Shown in pieces: positions 17,456-26,023 of a DNA stretch of 64,000 nt. Within the stretch, counting starts at the first letter, position 1. Every line of letters begins with the position of its first letter. Origin of the DNA: Brachybacterium sp. P6-10-X1 (GTDB lineage: Bacteria; Actinomycetota; Actinomycetes; Actinomycetales; Dermabacteraceae); contig NZ_CP017297.1 in NCBI RefSeq assembly GCF_001969445.1, forward strand, positions 1,612,001 to 1,676,000. The letters run 5' to 3'. The notes below the pieces were generated by a model, which worked only from the letters and a program-made list of their open reading frames with translations, did no database searches and had not been told where the DNA came from. A program made the translations under genes and the position numbers.

Positions 17456-18342
17456 CGGGCGACTCCGGAATCTTCGGTGCGCTGCAGATGGCGGCCGAGC
17501 ACGGTGAGGGACAGGGTGAAGATCACGATCGTGATCCCCGGGAAGAAGTCCATCCACCAGGCCTGCTGGATGTACGTGCGGCCCGCGTTGAGCATCGCTC
17601 CCCATTCCGCCGTGGGCGGCTGGACCCCCATGCCGAGGAAGCCGAGCGCCGCGGCCCAGACGATCGCCTGCCCGACCCCCAACGTGATCAGGACGGTCAG
17701 CGGCCGGAATGCGTTGGGCAGGAGGGTGCGCACCAGGATCCGGGACGGAGGATGGCCGAGAGCGCGGGCCGCCTCGACGTACAGCGATCCCCGCACCCCG
17801 AGCACCTGACCGCGGACCATGCGCGCGTACCCCGGCATCGTGGCGACACCGACCGCGACCATCTGGGTCAGGGCGCTGTTGCCGTAGACGGCGATGAGGA
17901 TCATCGCGAGCAGGATCCCGGGGAAGGCGTACAGCACCTCGATCGTCCGGGTGACGGCGGCGTCGGCGAATCGCCCCGCGAGCCCTCCGACGAGACCGAG
18001 CACGAGGGCTCCGACGAGGCCGATCGCCGTGGCGCCCAGTCCGATGACCAGCGACTGGCCCGCCCCGTGGACGACGCGGCTGTACACATCGCGCCCCGAC
18101 TGGTCGGTGCCGAAGACGTGCTGGGCGCTGGGCGCGTCGAAGCTCTCCGACAGGCTGATCTCGAGCGGGTCCTGCGGGGCGAGCAGATCGGGCAGCAGAG
18201 CTGCGAGGAGGACCAGCGCGACGACGGTGGCCGCTGCCCAGACGCTGGGGCCGCCCAGGACGGGGAGACGTCGGGCCCGGCGCGCGGGGCGCTGTCCCTC
18301 GTCGAGCGCGGGTGCCTCGGGAGCAGGGGCGAGGACGGTCAT
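17452..18342 (-). CDS. Dpp-type ABC permease (DppC-like)
   Basis: 296 aa. An N-terminal helix (VWAAATVVALVLLAALLPDL) leads to the OppC/DppC signature HVFGTDQSGRDVYSRVVHGA. The membrane core contains the EAA-like loop EAARALGHPPSRILVRTLLPNA, and WWMDFFPGITIVIFTLSLTVLG closes it. It forms the membrane pore with the preceding permease. Overlaps of 4 bp with both neighbours (ATGA at 18339-18342 and at 17452-17455) indicate tight co-translation. Confidence 0.9.
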   Translation of the reverse strand: MTVLAPAPEAPALDEGQRPARRARRLPVLGGPSVWAAATVVALVLLAALLPDLLAPQDPLEISLSESFDAPSAQHVFGTDQSGRDVYSRVVHGAGQSLVIGLGATAIGLVGALVLGLVGGLAGRFADAAVTRTIEVLYAFPGILLAMILIAVYGNSALTQMVAVGVATMPGYARMVRGQVLGVRGSLYVEAARALGHPPSRILVRTLLPNAFRPLTVLITLGVGQAIVWAAALGFLGMGVQPPTAEWGAMLNAGRTYIQQAWWMDFFPGITIVIFTLSLTVLGRHLQRTEDSGVAR

Positions 18343-19280
18343 GAGGCGGCTCCGATCGAGCTGCGCAGTCGGGGGTCGACCGCGACATAGGCGAGGTCCG
18401 TGAGGATGTTGGCGACGACGTAGACGAGGGCCACGACGAGCGTGACGCCGACGACCAGCGGGAGGTCCTGGGAGGTCACGGCCGAGACCAGCACCTGACC
18501 GATCCCCTGGCGGGAGAAGATCACCTCGACGACGACCGCCCCCGAGATGAGCGAGCCCAGTCCCCACCCCGACAGGGCTATGCCGGGCAGCGCCGCATGC
18601 CGCAGCACGTGACGCCATCGCACGTCCGCGCGTCCCGCCCCGCGGGAGAGGGCCGAGAGCACGAAGGGCTGGCGCTGTGCCGCCTCGAACTCGTCGCGGG
18701 TCACCTGCGCGAGGAACCCGCCGAGCGGGACGCCGAGGGTCAGCGAGGGCAGGATCATGCCCAGCGGCCCTCCGTCGACGACGGGCAGCCACCCCAGCAC
18801 GACGGCGAAGACGACGAGGAGCAGCACCCCCAGCCAGAAGTGCGGAAGGGCGGCCAGAACGACCTCGATCCCTGAGCCGAGCCGGCCGACGATCCCGGGG
18901 CGACCGGCGGTGAGCAGCGTCAGGGCGAGGGCGAGCACCCAGGCGACGACCAGCGCCGCGGCGGTGAGCTGCAGGGTCGGGACGATCTGCGCGCCGATGA
19001 CGGTGACCACGGGTTCCTTCATCGTGTAGGACTCGCCGAGATCGAGCTGGACCAGCCCGCCCAGGAACGCGGCGTACTGCACGAGGAGGGGATCGTCGAA
19101 CCCGTACTGCTCCCGGACGGCCTGCACCGTCTCCGGGGGCGGGTTCGCGGAGGCGCCGCCGAGGATCGCGAGCGCAGGATCACCGGGGACCATGTGCTGG
19201 AGGAAGAACACGATCGTGGCGACCGCCCACAGCAGCAGGAGCGACGACCCCAGCTGCGCGGCCATGCGGCGGAGCAGCAT
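18339..19280 (-). CDS. Dpp-type ABC permease (DppB-like)
   Basis: 313 aa, with the N-terminal DppB helix (LLLLWAVATIVFFLQHMVPGDPA) and about six membrane segments. The coupling loop is YVEAA-like (SRGAGRADVRWRHVLRHAALPG) and the C-terminal EVIFSRQGIGQVLVSAVTSQD segment is the DppB hallmark. The start follows the stop of the binding-protein gene by one base. A second possible start is Met6 (MAAQLG). Confidence 0.88.
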   Translation of the reverse strand: MLLRRMAAQLGSSLLLLWAVATIVFFLQHMVPGDPALAILGGASANPPPETVQAVREQYGFDDPLLVQYAAFLGGLVQLDLGESYTMKEPVVTVIGAQIVPTLQLTAAALVVAWVLALALTLLTAGRPGIVGRLGSGIEVVLAALPHFWLGVLLLVVFAVVLGWLPVVDGGPLGMILPSLTLGVPLGGFLAQVTRDEFEAAQRQPFVLSALSRGAGRADVRWRHVLRHAALPGIALSGWGLGSLISGAVVVEVIFSRQGIGQVLVSAVTSQDLPLVVGVTLVVALVYVVANILTDLAYVAVDPRLRSSIGAAS

Positions 19281-19281
19281 C

Positions 19282-20952
19282 TCAGAGCCCCTCTCGGACC
19301 AGATAGGCGTCGTGGAGGACGGGCTCGCCCTCGCTGGGCTCGATCCAGATGTCCCGCACCAGATCGGAACGGATGGCCAGGCGCGTCTGGATCGGGTAGA
19401 GCGGGACGTGCCATGCCTGGGCGGTCAGGAGCTCCTGCGCCCTCGAGTAGAGGGAGGCCTGCTCGGTCGGATCGGTGGTCGCCGCGGCGGCGAGCAGCGT
19501 CTCGTCGAGCTCCTCGTCGTAGGCGTGGGACACGTTCTGACCATTGCCCAGCGCCAGCGTCTCCTGCGAGAACTTGATGTACATGACGTTCGGTGTGGGG
19601 CTGTTCCAGTAGCGCCCCTGGATGTCGTACCGCGCCGGGTCGTCCTTCACCGCGGTCATCGTGGCCGCGTCGGAGGGGATCAGCTCGATCTTCACCCCGA
19701 CGCGCTTCAGCATGGCCTGGAAGTTCTGGTAGATCGTGAGGTCCGCCGGCGGGGTCTCCCCCGGATCCGAGTTGTAGGGGAGGCGGAGCGCGAGGGACGT
19801 CCCGTCCTTGGTGCGGTACCCCTCGTCATCGCGCCCGGTCCATCCGGCCTCGTCGAGGAGGGACGTCGCCCGTTCGGCGTCATAGGGGTAGGGCTCATGG
19901 AACCGATCGTCGTACGCCGGGGTCCCCGAGGAGATCGCATTGCCCTCGTAGGGGAAGACGCCCGCGTAGGCGCTCTCGACGATCCCCTCCGCGTCGGAGG
20001 CGTGCACGATCGCGCGCCGCACGCGGATGTCGTCCAGCGCCGGGTTGGTCGTGTTCAGATCGAGCGCGAAGGGGACGCCCGAGTGGACGAAGGCATCGGT
20101 GGCGATCGTGTCGTCGGCCGTCGCCGCCGGGACCGACTCGGGCGGCAGGTTGAAGATCACCTGCGCCGTCCCGGACTGCAGCGCCCCGAAGCGGGCGGTG
20201 TTGTCCGGGAGGAACCGCCAGGTCACCTTCTCGAGATGGGCCGGTCCCTGGTGCTTCGCATCGGCGGGCGCCGAGGTGTAGTTCTCGTTGCGCACCATGA
20301 CGACTTCACGGTTGCGCGTCCACTCGGTGACGATGAACGGTCCGGTCCCGACCGGGGCGAGGCAGTTCTCCCCGAGACCCCGCGCCATCGCCGCCGGGGA
20401 CTCGATCCCGAAGAAGGCCTGGGACAGCACCGTCAGCAGCGGGGAGTACGGACGCTTCAGAGTCACCCGCACGACGTGCTCCGCGATCGACTCCGCGGAC
20501 TCGTAGTAGGGCAGGAGGTAGAGCAGGGCGGTCGAGGACTGCGTCGCGGGGTCCATGATCTGCTCGAAGTTGGCGACCACGGCCTCGGCGTCCAGGGGCT
20601 CCCCGTCCGTGAACTCGACTCCCTGCTTGAGCGTGAAATCGTAGGTGAGCCCGTCCTGGGAGATCTCCCAGGATTCCGCGAGCCAGGGCACCACCGAGCC
20701 GTCCCGCTGCATCGAGACCAGGGAGTCGAGGTACTGCCGAGCGATGTACGTCTGCGGCATGTCCCCGCTGTTGTGCGGGTCGAGGCAGGTGGGCTCGCGG
20801 TCCGTGGCGTACACCAGCTCCCCTCCCTTCCTCGTCCCGGCGGGAAGGGTCGCGGACGGGGCGGGGGGCGCGCAGGCGCCGAGCACGGTGCTCGCGCCGC
20901 CCGCGGCGAGCGCGGCGACCAGATGACGTCGGCGCACGGCGGTCCTCCTCAT
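19282..20952 (-). CDS. Solute-binding lipoprotein of the Dpp-type importer (SBP family 5)
   Basis: 556 aa. Signal with RRRHLVAALAAGG and lipobox VLGAC (Cys27), so it is exported and lipid-anchored outside the membrane. The family 5 pattern is clear: LVYATDREPTCLDPHN, PWLAESWEISQDGLTYDFTL and FTDGEPLDAEAVVANFEQI. Such proteins bind peptides, nickel, glutathione or other small solutes; position next to two sulfur-type flavin monooxygenases favours an organosulfur or related ligand (inference). It is the first gene of the five-gene minus-strand operon. Confidence 0.88.
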   Translation of the reverse strand: MRRTAVRRRHLVAALAAGGASTVLGACAPPAPSATLPAGTRKGGELVYATDREPTCLDPHNSGDMPQTYIARQYLDSLVSMQRDGSVVPWLAESWEISQDGLTYDFTLKQGVEFTDGEPLDAEAVVANFEQIMDPATQSSTALLYLLPYYESAESIAEHVVRVTLKRPYSPLLTVLSQAFFGIESPAAMARGLGENCLAPVGTGPFIVTEWTRNREVVMVRNENYTSAPADAKHQGPAHLEKVTWRFLPDNTARFGALQSGTAQVIFNLPPESVPAATADDTIATDAFVHSGVPFALDLNTTNPALDDIRVRRAIVHASDAEGIVESAYAGVFPYEGNAISSGTPAYDDRFHEPYPYDAERATSLLDEAGWTGRDDEGYRTKDGTSLALRLPYNSDPGETPPADLTIYQNFQAMLKRVGVKIELIPSDAATMTAVKDDPARYDIQGRYWNSPTPNVMYIKFSQETLALGNGQNVSHAYDEELDETLLAAAATTDPTEQASLYSRAQELLTAQAWHVPLYPIQTRLAIRSDLVRDIWIEPSEGEPVLHDAYLVREGL

Positions 20953-21019
20953 TCTCCTGGGGCTCTTCGGGTGCTTCCAGCGCTGGTGGCGGGACGATTG
21001 CTGAGCACTCTAAGCACAC

Positions 21020-21036
21020 CTTTGGAGAGACCAAAG
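21020..21036. promoter_or_regulatory. Inverted repeat in the divergent promoter of the importer/monooxygenase locus
   Basis: CTTTGG (21020-21025), spacer AGAGA, CCAAAG (21031-21036). It lies in an AT-richer pocket between the divergent solute-binding and NtaA-like genes, 68 bp before the former's start on one side. A single regulator could bind here and control both operons. Confidence 0.5.
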
Positions 21037-21179
21037 TTTTATGACGGGGCGCGAACGGGTGCGTCGGCGCCGGGGCCGGACAGTTCTCCCGCCGTCATCC
21101 GTGTTCACGCCGGATGCGCGGCCGCGCCCCGACGGCAGATCGTGCAGGAGACTCGCCCCTTTCCATGATCGGAGCCCCC

Positions 21180-22538
21180 ATGACCCCCAAGCCGTTGATC
21201 CTGAACCTCTTCGAGATGAACTGCGTCGGACACATCACCCATGGCCTCTGGCGCCTGCCGGAGAACAACAGGCATCGCTACACGGACCTGAGCTACTGGA
21301 CCGAGCTCGCACGCCTGGCGGAGGAAGGCGGTTTCGCCGCCGTCTTCCTCGCCGACGTCGTCGGCGCCTACGACACGTACGGGGGCTCGGCAGAGGCCGC
21401 GCTGCGCGAAGGGCTGCAGATCCCCAACAACGACCCCATGCTGGTGGTCCCCGCGATGGCCGCCGTCACCGAACGGCTCTCCTTCGGGATCACCTTCTCC
21501 ACCAGCTACGAGCCCCCCTTCGCGTTCGCCCGCCGCATGTCCACCCTCGACCACCTCACCGGGGGGCGCGTGGGCTGGAACATCGTCACCTCCTACCTCC
21601 CCAACGCCGCACGCAACTTCGGACTGGCCGAAGAGATCGAGCACGACCGGCGTTACGAGATCGCCGACGAGTACCTCGAGGTCCTCTACAAGCTGTGGGA
21701 GGGCTCCTGGGACGAGGACGCCGTGGTCCGGGACGTCGAGGGGAACCTGTACAGCGACCCCGCCAAAGTGCACCGCATCGACCACACGGGGGCCCACTTC
21801 TCCGTCGCGGGCCCTCACCTCAGTGAGCCCTCAGCACAGCGCACCCCGACCCTGATCCTCGCCACCGCCTCCCCGGCCGGAGCTGTCCGAGCGGGACGGA
21901 ACGCAGAGCTCGTGTTCACCCACGGCCCGCTGCTGGAGAGGACCGTGCCCGCGGTGCGGGCCGCCGCGGAGGAGGCGGGCCGGGACCCGCTCGACCCGAA
22001 GTTCGTGGTGCAGGCCGCCGTGATCACGGGGCGGACCCAGCAGGAGGTCGACGAGAAGCTCGCGCAGTATTACGCGCACCGTTCGACCGAGGGCCTGCTC
22101 GTGCACCAGTCGGTGCCGATCCGTGCCCTCGAGCACCCCCGGGAGCGGACCATCGCCGAAGCCCTCGAGATCGAGGGGCTGCCGGCCGACACCTCGGTCG
22201 GCCGCCGGGGCACCCATGAGACCGTCGGCGACCTGCTGGACGAGGTCGACGAGGCCTGGCACGACCGCTTCTTCGTCGCCGGGACCCCGGACGTCGTGGC
22301 CGACGCGATCGAGCACTGGCTCGACGTCGACGGGATCGACGGGATCAACCTGCGCCAGTACCACTCCTTCGACACGCTCCGAGATTTCTCCGAGCTGGTC
22401 TCGCCGATCCTCCGCCGCCGCGGTCGACTGCCGGAGCGCCGCGGCACCATGCGCCGTCAGCTCACCGGGCGGGACCGGCTGCCCGATGAGCACCCAGGGG
22501 CCCGTTTCCGCGGAGCGTTCGAGGGGATCGGCGTCTGA
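21180..22538 (+). CDS. NtaA/DmoA-family FMN-dependent monooxygenase
   Basis: 452 aa, luciferase-like TIM barrel. MNCVGHITHGLWRLPENN near the N-terminus and YWTELARLAEEGGFAAVFLAD, then GRVGWNIVTSYLPNAARNFG, are the signature blocks of the NtaA/SnaA/DmoA/SoxA group. These use FMNH2 from a partner reductase to oxidise nitrilotriacetate, dimethyl sulfide, dibenzothiophene sulfone and similar compounds. ATG 21180 has GGAG 5 nt upstream; ATG 21165 is an alternative with poor spacing. It is divergent from the importer operon whose last gene is a second flavin monooxygenase. No flavin reductase is in the window. Confidence 0.87.
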   Translation: MTPKPLILNLFEMNCVGHITHGLWRLPENNRHRYTDLSYWTELARLAEEGGFAAVFLADVVGAYDTYGGSAEAALREGLQIPNNDPMLVVPAMAAVTERLSFGITFSTSYEPPFAFARRMSTLDHLTGGRVGWNIVTSYLPNAARNFGLAEEIEHDRRYEIADEYLEVLYKLWEGSWDEDAVVRDVEGNLYSDPAKVHRIDHTGAHFSVAGPHLSEPSAQRTPTLILATASPAGAVRAGRNAELVFTHGPLLERTVPAVRAAAEEAGRDPLDPKFVVQAAVITGRTQQEVDEKLAQYYAHRSTEGLLVHQSVPIRALEHPRERTIAEALEIEGLPADTSVGRRGTHETVGDLLDEVDEAWHDRFFVAGTPDVVADAIEHWLDVDGIDGINLRQYHSFDTLRDFSELVSPILRRRGRLPERRGTMRRQLTGRDRLPDEHPGARFRGAFEGIGV

Positions 22539-22649
22539 GCCAGCGGCCCCGACCCGAGGGCGGAGGCTCCGACCGCACGCGATCGCGGGCCCGAGCCCGA
22601 GCGCTCGGATCCTGATCGCGTCTTGCATCCCGGGCCGACCCGCCGTAAC

Positions 22650-22668
22650 TTTGGTGAGGCAATCCTAA
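22650..22668 (+). promoter_or_regulatory. DtxR/IdeR-type iron box upstream of the iron-siderophore uptake operon
   Basis: TTTGGTGAGGCAATCCTAA matches 14 of 19 positions of the DtxR/IdeR consensus TTAGGTTAGCCTAACCTAA. It lies 170 bp before the FecB-like start. Iron-loaded IdeR would block transcription, giving expression under iron shortage. Apart from this site, 22539-22837 shows no gene. Confidence 0.7.
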
Positions 22669-22837
22669 GTAGGGCGTCGGGGTCTCTGCCGAGGCTCCGC
22701 CATCGGCGTCCTCGGCGGCATCGACCCGACCCCTCATGGCGTCCGGTCCGCCCGCCGGATCGCACCATCCCGTCCGGTCCGGTCCTCGTGCCCGGTCCGC
22801 CCTGTCCCGCGTCCGCGCGCTCCTCGAAAGGCCCCTG

Positions 22838-23875
22838 ATGGCACCGATCTCCCGCCGCGTGTTCGCCGGCTCCTCCCTCGCTCTCGCCGCCGCCCTGGCC
22901 GGCTGCTCCTCCGGCCGGGCATCGGACACCGACGCCTCCGACGGCGGCGGCACCGGCGGCGGCGCCGAGATCACCATCGAGCACGCCTTCGGCACCGCCA
23001 CGATCCCGGCCGTCCCCGAGGTGGTCACGACGGTCGCCTGGGCCAATCACGAGGTCCCGCTCGCGCTCGGGGTGGTTCCCGCGGGCATGGCCGCGGCGAA
23101 CTTCGGCGACGACGACGGCAACGGCCTGCTGCCCTGGGTCGCGGAGGCGCTCGAGGAGTTCGGCGTCGAGCCGCCGGTGCTGTTCGACGAGACCGACGGC
23201 ATCGACTTCGAAGGGGTGGCGGACACCGCCCCCGAGGTGATCCTCGCGGCCTACTCGGGGCTCACCCAGGAGGACTACGACACCCTCACCCGGATCGCCC
23301 CGACCGTGCCCTACCCCGAGATCGCCTGGGGCACGCCCTGGCGCGAGATGATCACCGTCAACGCCACCGGGATGGGCATGGCGTCCGAGGGCGAGGCGCT
23401 GGTCGCGGACCTCGAAGGACAGATCGAGGAGGCCCTCGCGGCGCATCCCGCGATCAGCGGCAAGAACGCCATGTTCCTGACCCATGTGGACACCACCGAC
23501 CTCTCCGAGGTCAGCTTCTACACCGCCCATGACACGCGGACGATGTTCTTCGAGGACCTCGGCATGAGCATCGCCCCGAGCGTGGTCGCGGCCTCCGAGG
23601 AGACCGCGGAGTTCTCCTCGACCGTCAGCGCCGAGAACGCCGACGTCTTCAGCGACGTCGAGATCATCGTGACCTACGGCGACGATTCCCTGCTGGCGGC
23701 GCTCGAGGCGGATCCGCTGCTGTCGCAGATGCCCGCGGTCTCACGCGGTGCGGTGGTGCGCCTTCCCGGCGACAGCCCGCTGGGCACCGCCGCGAACCCC
23801 ACCCCGCTGGCGATCCCCTACATCCTCGAGGACTACCTGGCCGAGCTGGACCGCGCGGCGTCGGCCTCCGCCTGA
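22838..23875 (+). CDS. Iron-siderophore ABC transporter, substrate-binding lipoprotein (FecB/FepB-like)
   Basis: 345 aa. Signal with a twin-Arg start (SRRVFAGSS) and lipobox LAGC (Cys23), followed by a low-complexity Gly/Asp linker. The class III binding-protein fold shows AFGTATIPAVPEVVTTVAWANHE, GVADTAPEVILAAYSGLTQEDY and YPEIAWGTPW. It captures ferric siderophore outside the cell and passes it to the two downstream permeases. ATG 22838 follows GAAAGG. First gene of an uptake operon with an iron box upstream. Confidence 0.9.
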   Translation: MAPISRRVFAGSSLALAAALAGCSSGRASDTDASDGGGTGGGAEITIEHAFGTATIPAVPEVVTTVAWANHEVPLALGVVPAGMAAANFGDDDGNGLLPWVAEALEEFGVEPPVLFDETDGIDFEGVADTAPEVILAAYSGLTQEDYDTLTRIAPTVPYPEIAWGTPWREMITVNATGMGMASEGEALVADLEGQIEEALAAHPAISGKNAMFLTHVDTTDLSEVSFYTAHDTRTMFFEDLGMSIAPSVVAASEETAEFSSTVSAENADVFSDVEIIVTYGDDSLLAALEADPLLSQMPAVSRGAVVRLPGDSPLGTAANPTPLAIPYILEDYLAELDRAASASA

Positions 23876-23894
23876 CCGCGGCACCCGCTCCTCG

Positions 23895-24941
23895 ATGACC
23901 ACGAGAACCGACACCGCGCCCGGGACGACGGCCGCCATACTGCGACGGTCGTCCCGGACGCGGTCGATGTGGCTGCTGCTCACCGTGGCCGTGCTCCTCG
24001 GCATCGCGGTGGCCTCGGTGGCGATCGGCTCCCGCGACGTCGGGGTGCAGGACGTCCTCGCCGCGCTCGGAGGGTCGACGGACGGCTTCGGCCCCGCCGC
24101 GGTCGCCAAGCGCATCCCCCGCACGCTGCTCGCCGTCGTCGCGGGCGCCGCACTGGGCGTCTCCGGGGCCGTCATGCAGGGCGTGACCCGCAATCCCCTC
24201 GCGGATCCGGGGATCCTCGGCATCAACACCGGTGCCTCCCTCGCCGTGGTGATCGGCATCGCCCATGTCGGGCTCACCGCAGCCTCGACGTTCATCTGGG
24301 TGGCGATCCTCGGGGCCGCCGTCACGGCCGTGCTCGTCTACGTGCTGGGGTCCCTCGGCCAGGGCGGGGCGACCCCGCTGAAGCTGGCCCTGGCGGGTGC
24401 CGCGACCGGGGCGGCGCTGACCTCGTTCATCAGCGCGGTCGTGCTGCCGCGCTCCGACATCGGCGACAGCGTGCGCTCCTGGCAGATCGGCGGCGTGGGC
24501 GGCGCCACCTACGCCTCCCTGCAGCAGGTCGCCCCGTTCCTGCTCGCGGGGTTCGTCCTGTCGCTGCTGTGCTCACGCGGGCTGAACACCCTGGCCCTGG
24601 GCGACGAGCTCGCCGCCGGGCTCGGCGAGCGGGTCGCCGTCACCCGGGCCGTCGCGGCGCTGGGAGCCGTGGTGCTGTGCGGTGCCGCGACCGCCGTGAC
24701 CGGCCCGATCGGCTTCGTCGGCCTCGTGGTCCCGCACGCCTGCCGCCTGCTGATCGGCGTGGACCATCGGTGGTTGCTGCCCTTCAGCGCCGTGGCCGGG
24801 GCGGCGTTGCTGACCGCGGCCGATGTGCTGGGCCGGATCGTCGCGCGGCCCGCGGAGCTCGACGTCGGCATCGTCACCGCCCTGATCGGCGCCCCGTTCT
24901 TCATCGCCATCATCCGTCGGCAGAAGCTGGTGAGTCTGTGA
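23895..24941 (+). CDS. Iron-siderophore ABC permease (FecC/FepD-like)
   Basis: 348 aa, FecCD family with about nine to ten membrane helices. The family motifs RIPRTLLAVVAGAALGVSGAVMQ, NPLADPGILGINTGAS and FVGLVVPHACRLLIG are present, the last with the conserved Gly loop contacting the ATPase. The start at ATG 23895 lacks a strong RBS and may be reached by reinitiation, since the preceding stop is only 19 bp away. The stop overlaps the next gene (GTGA). Confidence 0.9.
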   Translation: MTTRTDTAPGTTAAILRRSSRTRSMWLLLTVAVLLGIAVASVAIGSRDVGVQDVLAALGGSTDGFGPAAVAKRIPRTLLAVVAGAALGVSGAVMQGVTRNPLADPGILGINTGASLAVVIGIAHVGLTAASTFIWVAILGAAVTAVLVYVLGSLGQGGATPLKLALAGAATGAALTSFISAVVLPRSDIGDSVRSWQIGGVGGATYASLQQVAPFLLAGFVLSLLCSRGLNTLALGDELAAGLGERVAVTRAVAALGAVVLCGAATAVTGPIGFVGLVVPHACRLLIGVDHRWLLPFSAVAGAALLTAADVLGRIVARPAELDVGIVTALIGAPFFIAIIRRQKLVSL

Positions 24942-26023
24942 GAGCCGCGGCCGATCAGTTCTCCCGCGCCGTCACCGGGAGCAGCTCGGACCACACCGCC
25001 ACCGTTCAGCGGGTGCGGGCGGCCCGGCGTCGGCGCAACGCTCGCACCGCGCTGGTGATCTCGCTGCTCGCCCTGGCGATCACGGCGGTGTTCTGCCTCT
25101 CGCTGATGGTGGGGAGGACGTTCTACCCGCCTGGGGAGGTGCTGCGGGTCGTCGCCGGCGAGGACGTGCCCGGGGCGAGCTTCACCGTGGGCCGGCTGCG
25201 CCTGCCGCGCGCGGTGCTCGGGGTGCTCGCGGGCGCCTGCTTCGGGCTGGGCGGGGTCACCTTCCAGACCATGCTGCGCAATCCGCTGGCGAGCCCCGAC
25301 ATCATCGGCATCTCCTCCGGCGCGAGCGCCGCGGCGGCGTTCTCGATCGTGGTGCTCGGGCTGTCCGGGACCGCGGTCTCGCTGGTCGCGATCCTCGCGG
25401 GGCTGGCGGTGGCGGGGGTGATCTTCCTGCTGTCCCGGCGGGGCACCTCTGCCGGGACCCGACTGATCCTGGTGGGCATCGGGATCGCCGCGATGCTGCA
25501 GAGCGTGACCGACTGGGTGCTCTCGACGGCTGGTCAGTGGGATCTCCAGGAGGCGCTGCGCTGGCTGACCGGCAGTCTGAACAACACCTCCGCCGACGAG
25601 GTGCGGCCCGTCCTCGGGGCCCTCGTCGTGCTCGGCCCGCTGCTGCTGTCGCGGTCCCGGGAGCTGCGGGTCGGCCAGCTGGGGGACGACGCCGCCCAGG
25701 CCCTCGGGGCGCGCGTGGACCGCACCCGGCTGCTGGTGGTGATCGCCGCCGTCGGCCTGATCTCCTTCGCCACCGCGGCCTGCGGGCCGATCGCCTTCGT
25801 GGCGTTCCTGTCCGGGCCGATCGCGGCGCGGCTCGTCGGCCCCGGCAGCTCGCCGCTGGTGCCGGCGGCTCTGGTGGGCGGTCTGCTCGTGCTGGTCGCC
25901 GATCTGGTCGGCCAGTACGCCACCGGCACCCGCTACCCCGTCGGCGTCGTCACCGGCGTGCTCGGCGCCCCGTACCTGATCTACCTCATCATCCGCGTGA
26001 ACCGTCGAGGGAGCTCCCTGTGA
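24938..26023 (+). CDS. Iron-siderophore ABC permease (FecD/FepG-like)
   Basis: 361 aa, second FecCD-type permease. It has a longer charged N-terminus (VQRVRAARRRRNARTALVI), then GRLRLPRAVLGVLAGACFGL, NPLASPDIIGISSGASAAAA and CGPIAFVAFLSGPIAARLVG. It pairs with the preceding permease to form the channel. The GTG start overlaps the previous stop by 4 bp, and its stop overlaps the ATPase start in the same way, so the subunits are made in step. Confidence 0.9.
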   Translation: MRAAADQFSRAVTGSSSDHTATVQRVRAARRRRNARTALVISLLALAITAVFCLSLMVGRTFYPPGEVLRVVAGEDVPGASFTVGRLRLPRAVLGVLAGACFGLGGVTFQTMLRNPLASPDIIGISSGASAAAAFSIVVLGLSGTAVSLVAILAGLAVAGVIFLLSRRGTSAGTRLILVGIGIAAMLQSVTDWVLSTAGQWDLQEALRWLTGSLNNTSADEVRPVLGALVVLGPLLLSRSRELRVGQLGDDAAQALGARVDRTRLLVVIAAVGLISFATAACGPIAFVAFLSGPIAARLVGPGSSPLVPAALVGGLLVLVADLVGQYATGTRYPVGVVTGVLGAPYLIYLIIRVNRRGSSL

